A stretch of 24,584 nt of DNA from UBA2396 sp038042175 (GTDB taxonomy: Bacteria > Planctomycetota > Phycisphaerae > Phycisphaerales > UBA1924). Positions 18,179 through 24,584 of this stretch are shown in pieces (position 1 is the first letter of the stretch; each line of letters starts with the position of its first letter). Where the stretch lies: the NCBI GenBank assembly GCA_964358855.1, contig CAYHQQ010000056.1, positions 1-24,584 on the forward strand. Reading direction: 5' to 3'. The position numbers and the translations under genes are program-made. The notes under the pieces were generated by a model that made no database searches, was not told the DNA's origin, and saw only the letters and a list, made by a program, of their open reading frames with translations.

Positions 18179-19060
18179 ATGCACAGCAACAACGTGTCAA
18201 CCTTGATCAAACGCCTCGCGATGACAGCCGCCGCACTCGCACTCGCCCAGCCCGCCTGGGCCCAAACCTCGTCGCTTTACGGCTGGACGTACCGCCCCGA
18301 CGCCGGCGGCAACGTGGACTTTGTCAGCATCAGCGATGTCGACGGCCATGCGTCCTTCCAGTTCAGCATCGCCGTGCCGACGGGCTACGAGGCACGCGAT
18401 CTGACGTACGACCCGACCGCTGGTGGTGGTGCAGGTCGCTTCTTCGGCCTCCTGCGGGGCAGTGCGAACTCTCTTCTCGCCGAGATCGATCCCATGGCTC
18501 AGACCATGATCACGCACTCGATCTCAGGGCTGCCCAACCCCGGGCTCGAGGGCATCGAATTCCTGAAGGGAACGGGGCTGGTCATGTCGGGCGCCGACGT
18601 GACCGGAACCATCAACGCTCTGTTTGTCGTCAATCATTCCGGCACCGTGCTCCAGACCGGGCTCGTTCCAGGCCTCCAGGACCAGGACAGCCTGTACGCG
18701 AACTCTCTGGGCGGGAATCTGCACGTCTCCGACGTCAACCATCCCACAGGTGGGTACTACCTCAACGAATGGCACGATCCGTTCGGTACTCCCATCCTCA
18801 CCGGCGTCTACCACGGGCCGCGCACAGGGAGCGAGTTGGACGTTGCCATCGATCCCTACAGCAACATTGTCTACACCAGCCAGCGAGGGAGGCTTGCTCG
18901 CTACGACATGGGCATACAGCAGCAGTTCGTGGTGGGAGACTTCAACTACGCCACCATCTGGGGCATCGCGACGGTGCCCGCACCCGGGTCCATCGTGCTT
19001 GGCGCCGTGGCGTGCTCGATGATCGGCCTTCGCCGACGTGGGCATGCCAGATCGGTGTAA
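18179..19060 (+). CDS. Exported protein with PEP-CTERM-like sorting tail
   Basis: The 293-residue product has a Sec signal peptide (TAAALALAQPAWA, cleavage after Ala28). The C-terminal 28 residues form a PEP-CTERM-like tripartite signal: VPAPGS motif, hydrophobic segment IVLGAVACSMIGL, then basic RRRGHAR. Such tails are recognised by an exosortase and place proteins at the envelope or in extracellular matrix; no exosortase is in the window. The body reads like a beta-propeller or similar (segments such as ARDLTYDPTAGGGAGRFFGLL, GLEGIEFLKGTGLVMSG, LDVAIDPYSNIVYTSQ), but I do not recognise a specific family. ATG 18179 has AAAGGAG 8 nt upstream, within the repeated leader. It follows the kinase gene after 168 nt on the same strand. 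Confidence 0.8.
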   Translation: MHSNNVSTLIKRLAMTAAALALAQPAWAQTSSLYGWTYRPDAGGNVDFVSISDVDGHASFQFSIAVPTGYEARDLTYDPTAGGGAGRFFGLLRGSANSLLAEIDPMAQTMITHSISGLPNPGLEGIEFLKGTGLVMSGADVTGTINALFVVNHSGTVLQTGLVPGLQDQDSLYANSLGGNLHVSDVNHPTGGYYLNEWHDPFGTPILTGVYHGPRTGSELDVAIDPYSNIVYTSQRGRLARYDMGIQQQFVVGDFNYATIWGIATVPAPGSIVLGAVACSMIGLRRRGHARSV

Positions 19061-19129
19061 GTCCGAGACTGAGGCCCGGCTCATTGGGGCCGCCGCCCCC
19101 GCACTCCCATTCCAACGCGTGACGCCCCA

Positions 19130-19154
19130 GGGGCGAGGCCACCCGCCTCGCCCC
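19130..19154 (+). terminator. Probable hairpin terminator after the PEP-CTERM-like gene
   Basis: GGGGCGAGGC (19130-19139) pairs with GCCTCGCCCC (19145-19154) around a 5-nt loop, a perfect 10-bp stem, followed by TATTC. The T-tract is weak. It lies 70 nt after the stop at 19060 and before the second leader copy, so it would separate the two genes transcriptionally. Confidence 0.5.
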
Positions 19155-19211
19155 TATTCACTGGCGACCAAGCCGCCGATCCGGTGAGCCCGAAAAAAGT
19201 CACGATCGAGG

Positions 19212-19340
19212 TGCAAGGTCTGCTCTCGAGCGCGCAACAAGGGTGACGGGCACACCGCCCGTCCCGCACCGGGACTTCACACGAGCCCGGCGCGACCGGG
19301 GGTTCCCAGTCGCACGCGGCACTCACGAAAGGAACGGACC
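19212..19340 (+). promoter_or_regulatory. Structured 5' leader, copy B
   Basis: Second copy of the leader at 18048-18178, again ending exactly at a start codon. Here GACGGGC/GCCCGTC is a perfect 7-bp stem (19245-19263) and competes for GTC with GTCCCG/CGGGAC (19261-19275). The GGTT-loop stem (19292-19313) keeps 8 of 9 pairs, including an A-T pair where copy A has G-C. ACGAAAGGAA precedes the ATG. Confidence 0.6.
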
Positions 19341-21656
19341 ATGAAGACGCGTCAAAACATCTCCACTCTCTCCCTCGCTCTGATCGCCGGCCTTGCCCTG
19401 AGCGCACCCGTCGCCCACGCACAGCCCATCGCCTCCGACGACTTCGCCTACACGCCCGGCGCGTCCGTGCTGGGCCAGGCCGGCGGATCCGGCTGGGCGG
19501 GAGCCTGGCAGTCGGCTGGCTACGGCGATTGGAAGGCCGACAACGCCGGGACCGCGTACGCCAAGGACGGCGTGCAGCTCGTCACCTCGGGCAAGCGGGC
19601 GAGCACCTCGTCGGGGGGCATGCAGCGACTGCTTGCCGGGCCTCCCATCGGAGCGCCTGGCACGTCCCTATGGGTGAGCTTCGTCGCTCAGCAGACCCAA
19701 GGCGCGGCCGCCGGCTCGTGGCTGGGCCTCAAGCTCCCTTGCACGGGCCTCAATCCCTTCCTCTTCCTGGGCAAGTCGTACGACGCCGATCGGTGGGGCG
19801 CCGACGCCGGTCTGCCAGGCTCCGTGCGCCTCTCTGGAACCGCCGCTTCGACGCGGGCTCTCATCGTCGCCCGAATCGACTTCCGCGAAGGCGCCGACGA
19901 TGTCGCGGTGTGGATCAACCCCAATCCGAGCTCCGAGTACCTCCTCACAGTCAACCCCAACCTGGCCCTCGCCCAGTACGGCGACTTCTCCGGCATCACC
20001 AAGGTCCTCCTCGAGACCGGTTCGCTCGCCGAGCCGGTGCGTGGATTCGTCGACGAGCTGCGCCTCGGGCACGCCGCGATCGACGTGATGCCGACCATGC
20101 CGGGTGTTGCCTCGGGAGGGGCCCGCGTGATCCCGCACGGGCAGGCCTCGGTGGCACGCCAGGCCGACGGCTCGGTGCTGGTCTCCAACCTGGGAGCGTC
20201 GTCGCAGGCTGCCGTGTCGTTTGATCTTGGCGGACTTGACGGGCAGGGCTACTCGATGGACCTCCACGAGTTCCTCACGAGCCCTGGAGCGATGATCCGC
20301 GAGACGACGACTGATGCGAACGGAGACGCGGCCTTCACGAGCGAGCTCTCGTCGATTGGGGACGGGGTGTACCAACTCAACACATCACTCCCCGGCGGCG
20401 TCAGCTCGGTGACGGTCGGTGGAGCGAGCGGGGTAGCTTTCCAGATCGACGCGTCAGCCCTTTGGTTCTTCAGCAGCAGCATCCCTTGCTCCATGTCTGA
20501 GCACGCGGTCATTCACAAGATCTGGGGCACAAGAGAGGTGGGCTATGTCTATTGGGATCCGATCACTCATGTGGGGCACTGGGTAACTACCGGCACGGAA
20601 TCCTACGTGAAGTGGACCTGGAGAACCTGCGAGCCCAACCTCGTCGAACTTGCCGACATCGGTCCTATCTCCTGGATCCTCTGCCTGGGCGACGTCGTGA
20701 CTGACGGCGGTCCAGACGACATGGATGGCAGTCTTCACTCCCTCGTGGAGACCCAAGGGCTCACAGAACTGTCGTTCCGTGACATGGGTTTGCACGGGCT
20801 TGGGCAGGAGATTCGCGCTCTGGGCGACGCTGTCATCACCGGTGGGTGCCCCGAAGCCGGCGACGCGTGCGATTTCGGCGACCGTGTCCTGACCATCGAC
20901 AATTTCGGCGGGAGCGGTGACGATGGCGTCCTGCTGGGCAACGGCTTTGGCCCTGCGCTCGGTCTCGCGGCTGTCAGTTTCCTCTCCGACGCCCTTATGA
21001 ATTCGCTGCAGGTGGGTGGGGTGCTCGAAATCAGGCCCAAGCCCACGGCCGCAGACGGCCAAGGGAGCTCTACGAAGAGCGTGATCGTGCCGGATGGCCC
21101 AGACGGGGTCATCATCATCATCCCGCCAGCCCCACCCGCCGATCCCATCGTCGTTGGGTACAGCGTGAGTCACAACGGCGTGGTCGTCGGCAGCGGTCAA
21201 TCGTCTTCCGACAGTTTCGCCGTCCACGTCTCGCAGACAGGGTTGGAAACTTTGAAGTGGACATGGAGCACCGACCAGCAGGGACAACTCGGTGCCGAGA
21301 TTGAGACCGGGCCCAATCAGCCCTCGATCGTGGTCGGAGCGGGCGCGGGGGCGCTGAGCGGGAGCAAGGTCACGATGCGGCTCCTGGGCACCCCCGCCGT
21401 CGAGGCGCTGGGAGGCATCGAGATCACCGGGCGCAGCCTTGTCGGGCCGCTCGTGCTCACGAACCTCGTGTTCGAGCCTCTCACGCCTGCATGCCCCGCC
21501 GATTTCGACGGCGACGGCACCGTCGACTTCTTCGACTACGACGCCTTCGTCACCGCCTTTGAGTCGGGCGCCCCCGGCGCCGACTTCGACGCCGACGGCA
21601 CCATCGACTTCTTCGACTACGACGCCTTCGTGAACGCCTTCGAGGCTGGGTGTTAG
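19341..21656 (+). CDS. Exported protein with LamG-like N-terminal region and GC-type dockerin module
   Basis: The 771-residue product has a Sec signal peptide (STLSLALIAGLALSAPVAHA, cleavage after Ala27). Residues about 30-250 resemble a concanavalin/LamG-like jelly roll often seen in planctomycete secreted proteins (ASDDFAYTPGASVLGQAGGSGW opening, then GSWLGLKLP, VRGFVDELRLG). The middle (250-715) is beta-rich with two segments containing VKWTWRT and LKWTWST; I recognise no catalytic motif. The last ~54 residues carry paired EF-hand-like loops (ADFDGDGTVDFFDYDAF and ADFDADGTIDFFDYDAF) and end in Gly-Cys. Compared with the other two copies in the window, the linker between the two loops lacks the CPPGKT insertion. 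ATG 19341 has AAAGGAA upstream, within the repeated leader. Likely a secreted binding or structural protein; function unknown. Confidence 0.8.
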   Translation: MKTRQNISTLSLALIAGLALSAPVAHAQPIASDDFAYTPGASVLGQAGGSGWAGAWQSAGYGDWKADNAGTAYAKDGVQLVTSGKRASTSSGGMQRLLAGPPIGAPGTSLWVSFVAQQTQGAAAGSWLGLKLPCTGLNPFLFLGKSYDADRWGADAGLPGSVRLSGTAASTRALIVARIDFREGADDVAVWINPNPSSEYLLTVNPNLALAQYGDFSGITKVLLETGSLAEPVRGFVDELRLGHAAIDVMPTMPGVASGGARVIPHGQASVARQADGSVLVSNLGASSQAAVSFDLGGLDGQGYSMDLHEFLTSPGAMIRETTTDANGDAAFTSELSSIGDGVYQLNTSLPGGVSSVTVGGASGVAFQIDASALWFFSSSIPCSMSEHAVIHKIWGTREVGYVYWDPITHVGHWVTTGTESYVKWTWRTCEPNLVELADIGPISWILCLGDVVTDGGPDDMDGSLHSLVETQGLTELSFRDMGLHGLGQEIRALGDAVITGGCPEAGDACDFGDRVLTIDNFGGSGDDGVLLGNGFGPALGLAAVSFLSDALMNSLQVGGVLEIRPKPTAADGQGSSTKSVIVPDGPDGVIIIIPPAPPADPIVVGYSVSHNGVVVGSGQSSSDSFAVHVSQTGLETLKWTWSTDQQGQLGAEIETGPNQPSIVVGAGAGALSGSKVTMRLLGTPAVEALGGIEITGRSLVGPLVLTNLVFEPLTPACPADFDGDGTVDFFDYDAFVTAFESGAPGADFDADGTIDFFDYDAFVNAFEAGC

Positions 21657-21700
21657 AACGCCTCTCAGCAGGGCCCAGCACTCCAGCCATGGTTCTTGAC

Positions 21701-21735
21701 GCGGCAAGGATCGTCATCCGGACGATCCTTGCCGC
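21701..21735 (+). terminator. Strong perfect 15-bp hairpin terminator
   Basis: GCGGCAAGGATCGTC (21701-21715) is perfectly complementary to GACGATCCTTGCCGC (21721-21735) around the loop ATCCG, followed by ATTCTTGT. It lies 44 nt downstream of the stop at 21656 and ends well before the next start (21897). Confidence 0.7.
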
Positions 21736-21896
21736 ATTCTTGTGACGAGATTCCTCCGCCCTTCTTGCCCGCGTGGAATGTCAGGAGCCGCTTGGGGCCA
21801 GACGCCCTTCGCGACCCGGCCGCCGCGATCGATTATCATGATCACATCGTTCACGCCCGCCGCCCCATCTCCGCCCGGAGATTCGGAGTCTCAGTC

Positions 21897-24440
21897 ATGA
21901 TCGATCGAGCCCCCTTCGCCACCAGCCTCCTCGCCGCTCTCGCCTCGCTCATCGTCGCCCCGACGCCAGCCCCGACGTTCGCGTCCACTCTCGCCCCGCC
22001 AGCTCCGGCCAACCACCCCTCTCCAGCCGCAGCCCACGACATCGACCTCCGCCCGCTCCTCAACCGCCTCGGCCTCACCCCGCGCGAGCAAGGTGCCCGC
22101 GGCACCTGCTCGGTCTTCGCTGTCACCCAGGCGATCGAGTACGCCGCCGCCACGCGGTCCCACAAGGGCGAACGTCTCAGCGTTGAGTTTCTCAACTGGG
22201 CCTCCAACAAAGCAACAGCGAGCGCCGCCGACGGCGGGTTCTTCTCCGAGATCTGGGCCGGCTTCGAGAAGTACGGCATCTGCACCGAGAAGGACGCGCC
22301 CTACCGCGCCGCTTTCGATCCCGCGTTCACGCCCGCCGAGATAGCCCAGCAAAGCGCAAGGAGCCTGCGCGACTCGGGCCTCCTCCTTCACTGGATCAAA
22401 CCCTGGGATGTCACCACCGGCCTCACCCCCTCGCACATCGAAGCCATCAAAGCAACTCTTCGCCGCAACTGGCCCGTGTGCGCCGGCATGCGATGGCCGA
22501 TCAAGGACGCCTTCTCCGACGATCTCCTCAACACGCCCTCCCCCCAATACGTCCGCGACGGCCACAGCGTCCTCATCGTCGCGTACCACGACGATCCGTC
22601 CCTCCCCGGCGGCGGCGCCTTCACCTTTCGCAACACCAACAACGCCGGAAGCGACGGCCGCATGACCTACGACTACGCCTCTCGCTACGTCAACGATGCC
22701 GCCTGGATCGAAAGCCTCCCCGAGCTCCGCACCGATCTCATCGGCCCGCCCGCCGCCCCCATCCTGGGACGCAACCGGCGCGTGTCGAGCAACATGCAGC
22801 CCGGATGGCACACCGAAAACCTCGACATGACGTGGCTCAACCCCGGCGAATCGATCGAAATGCCCCTGCTCGAAGGCCCCGGCGTCCTCACCCACCTCTG
22901 GTTCACCAGCCACGCCGGCTGGACCCACGAGCTCGACGCCCTTCGCCTCCGCATCTACTGGGACGCACGCACCGACCCGGGCATCGACGTGCCCTTGGGC
23001 GACTTCTTCGCCGTCGGCCAGGGAACACCCGCGGTTGTGGAGAGCGTGCCGATCCAGGTCTCGCCCACCGGCGGCCTCACGTCCTTCTGGCGCATGCCCT
23101 TCGCCAAGTCGGCCAAGATCGTCGTCACCAACGAGCACACGGGCCGCGGCACCGGTCTCTACTGGCAGGCCGACTGGACGCAGGTCAAAGAAATCCCCGA
23201 AGGCACGCCCTACTTCCACGCCACCTATCGCCACGAGTATCCCGCCGCCGCTGGCAAGGACTTCACCATCGCCCAGCTCACCGGCCGCGGGCTCTACGTC
23301 GGCTCCGTTCTCAGCGTGACAAGCGTCCAGGAAGGCTGGTTCGGTGAGGGCGACGACTTCTTCTACATCGATGGCGAGGAAACTCCCAGCCTGCAGGGCA
23401 CCGGCACCGAAGACTACTTCAACGATGCCTGGGGCTTCCGTCCCCGCACAAGCCAGTGGTTCGGCTCGCCCAGATGGGACGGCGACGCCGCCGGCGACAG
23501 CGGCGTCTGCTACCGCTGGCACTGGGGCGACGCCGTCAACTTCCACAAGTCACTCAAGGTCGCCATCGAGCACAAGGGAAACCTGGCCGACGACACCGCC
23601 GGCTTCTTCATCGAACGCCCCGACTTCTACAGCAGCGTCGCCATGTGGTACCAGCTCGGCGAGCCCGCCCCGACGCCCGCGATGGTCCCCTGGCCCCAGC
23701 GCCGCGTCCCCTGGGTCCACCACCACGCCCTCAAGGCCATGAACGCCATCAAGACCTTCGACGGCGTGCCGCTCAAGGTCATCGCCAACGGCCTCTTCGG
23801 CGCCCGCCCGACCCTGCTCTGGCCGACGACAACCGTCGGGGCGACCCTCTCCATGCCCATCGAGATCGCCGCCGATGGACGCTACGCCGTCCGCGTCGCG
23901 GCCTCGCGCGGGGCCGAATACGGCGTCTTCGACGCGGAGCTGGACGGCAAAAAGGTCGCGACCATCGACCTGCGTCCCTCGCCCGCGACCCCATCCGGCG
24001 AGGCCGACGTGCTCCTGGGTACGTTCGTGCTCACCAAGGGAACTCACACCATCGCCTTCCGTGTGGCAGAAGCGGTCGGGGGCGCAAGCGCCTCGGGAAG
24101 TGGGGGTGGCGCGGTTGGCGGAGGGAAAGCCCTCGCACTCGAACTCATTCGCACACTCAAGCTTCCCCCCGAGGTCGTCCGCGAGGTAAAGACCCACCAC
24201 GAGGCCCACTTCGTCCGCCTTGGCATCGGCCGAGCCCTCTACGCCCACCGTCTGGCCTACGGCACCCTCCCCTTCACTCTCAAAGAGCTTGTCGACAAAG
24301 GCCTCATGACCGATCGCTACCTCAGCGACGAGAACAACCGCCCCCTCCTCTTCCGACGCGAGGGCGACCTCTTCGTCGTCGAGAGCACCGAGGGCGAGAA
24401 GTGGGTGAAGAGGTGGACAGGACTGGATCCACGACGGTAA
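21897..24440 (+). CDS. Exported papain-like cysteine peptidase fused to GH172 (DUF2961) glycosidase
   Basis: The 847-residue product has a signal peptide (ATSLLAALASLIVA, about 1-30). Residues 45-275 form a papain-like (C1A-type) peptidase domain: Gln65 and Cys71 in QGARGTCSVFA, His223 in DGHSVLIVAY, Asn246 in FRNTNNAGSDG. Residues about 290-630 match DUF2961, now glycoside hydrolase family GH172, with EGDDFFYIDGEE and LQGTGTEDYFNDAWGF; Glu484 and Glu505, 21 apart, sit where the catalytic pair is expected. Characterised GH172 enzymes act on fructofuranosyl or arabinofuranosyl linkages. A beta-sandwich follows (about 648-725), then a helical tail (755-847; GRALYAHRLAYGTLPFTLKELVDKG) resembling pseudopilin-like tails. 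ATG 21897 is chosen for GGAG 8 nt upstream and the signal peptide, although the frame is open from 21696. Substrate is unknown; domain calls are confident, activity is inferred. Confidence 0.88.
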   Translation: MIDRAPFATSLLAALASLIVAPTPAPTFASTLAPPAPANHPSPAAAHDIDLRPLLNRLGLTPREQGARGTCSVFAVTQAIEYAAATRSHKGERLSVEFLNWASNKATASAADGGFFSEIWAGFEKYGICTEKDAPYRAAFDPAFTPAEIAQQSARSLRDSGLLLHWIKPWDVTTGLTPSHIEAIKATLRRNWPVCAGMRWPIKDAFSDDLLNTPSPQYVRDGHSVLIVAYHDDPSLPGGGAFTFRNTNNAGSDGRMTYDYASRYVNDAAWIESLPELRTDLIGPPAAPILGRNRRVSSNMQPGWHTENLDMTWLNPGESIEMPLLEGPGVLTHLWFTSHAGWTHELDALRLRIYWDARTDPGIDVPLGDFFAVGQGTPAVVESVPIQVSPTGGLTSFWRMPFAKSAKIVVTNEHTGRGTGLYWQADWTQVKEIPEGTPYFHATYRHEYPAAAGKDFTIAQLTGRGLYVGSVLSVTSVQEGWFGEGDDFFYIDGEETPSLQGTGTEDYFNDAWGFRPRTSQWFGSPRWDGDAAGDSGVCYRWHWGDAVNFHKSLKVAIEHKGNLADDTAGFFIERPDFYSSVAMWYQLGEPAPTPAMVPWPQRRVPWVHHHALKAMNAIKTFDGVPLKVIANGLFGARPTLLWPTTTVGATLSMPIEIAADGRYAVRVAASRGAEYGVFDAELDGKKVATIDLRPSPATPSGEADVLLGTFVLTKGTHTIAFRVAEAVGGASASGSGGGAVGGGKALALELIRTLKLPPEVVREVKTHHEAHFVRLGIGRALYAHRLAYGTLPFTLKELVDKGLMTDRYLSDENNRPLLFRREGDLFVVESTEGEKWVKRWTGLDPRR

Positions 24441-24455
24441 CGCCCGCGCGCGTTG

Positions 24456-24470
24456 GACCCCGAAGGGGTC
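24456..24470. repeat. Palindrome GACCCC-GAA-GGGGTC
   Basis: Perfect 6-bp hairpin with a GAA loop, 16 nt after the stop of the peptidase-GH172 gene. With the next hairpin it resembles the intergenic palindromes common in planctomycete genomes and could act as a terminator. TTGGACCCC recurs at 24519-24527. Confidence 0.6.
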
Positions 24471-24481
24471 ATCGTCAATAG

Positions 24482-24500
24482 CCGGGGGCGCAGCCCCCGG
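24482..24500. repeat. Palindrome CCGGGGGC-GCA-GCCCCCGG
   Basis: Perfect 8-bp hairpin with GCA loop, 11 nt after the preceding palindrome. No T-tract follows. Confidence 0.6.
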
Positions 24501-24535
24501 AAAGCGACGAAATGTGAATTGGACCCCGTAGATCT

Positions 24536-24567
24536 TGCCATATGGCATACCGGTTTTGATCAACCGG
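24536..24567. repeat. Two further short palindromes near the window end
   Basis: TGCCATATGGCA (24536-24547) is fully self-complementary, and CCGGTT/AACCGG (24550-24567) forms a 6-bp stem around TTGATC. No gene is visible from 24441 to the end. Confidence 0.4.
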
Positions 24568-24584
24568 GGTTTTGGGGTAGGCCG

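Noticed and set aside
18086..19263. Both leader copies contain CACACCGCCCGTC, also present near the 3' end of 16S rRNA.
   Set aside because: The match is 13 nt with no flanking rRNA similarity, and is explained by a GGGC/GCCC hairpin. No rRNA fragment is called.
21891..23546. 551-codon open frame opposite the peptidase-GH172 gene, and similar long antisense frames at 3901-5121 and 12032-13192.
   Set aside because: High GC produces long antisense frames; none shows a domain, while the opposite strand does.

Overview
The window looks like chromosomal DNA of a planctomycete, most likely of the Phycisphaerae/Phycisphaerales type. Four kinds of evidence point there. The DNA is GC-rich. Three exported proteins end in the same paired EF-hand module (ADFDxDGxxDFFDYDxFVxxFExGC) that stops at a terminal Gly-Cys. 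One exported protein ends in a PEP-CTERM-like tail. There are also two ECF sigma factor/membrane Ser-Thr kinase pairs and a Tat-exported Gfo/Idh/MocA oxidoreductase. The taxonomic call is inference; no rRNA is present.

Layout: a minus-strand class I methyltransferase (56-994); a tRNA-Val(CAC) with a good sigma70-type promoter (1080-1215); an exported seven-repeat protein with a C-terminal dockerin-like module (1498-2718); a convergent DUF2971 gene whose 5' part carries a (CT/AG)20 microsatellite (2750-3904); a divergent Tat oxidoreductase (4021-5331); a minus-strand operon of ECF sigma factor (8496-7918) and TTG-started kinase (7836-5356); a 1700-residue mosaic surface protein (9020-14122); a second sigma-kinase pair with overlapping ATGATGA junction, in which the kinase carries an N-terminal anti-sigma-like HxxxCxxC motif (14451-18010); a PEP-CTERM-like exported protein (18179-19060) and a dockerin-like exported protein (19341-21656), each preceded by a copy of the same ~130-nt structured leader; and finally an exported fusion of a papain-like cysteine peptidase with a GH172/DUF2961 glycosidase (21897-24440), followed by short palindromes.

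Common theme: most genes encode exported or surface proteins or membrane signalling. The two sigma-kinase modules are candidates for controlling envelope functions, but nothing in the sequence links them to particular target promoters. No IS element, phage gene, CRISPR array or classical defence locus is recognisable. The least ordinary items are the repeated structured leader, the microsatellite-bearing DUF2971 gene and the peptidase-GH172 fusion.
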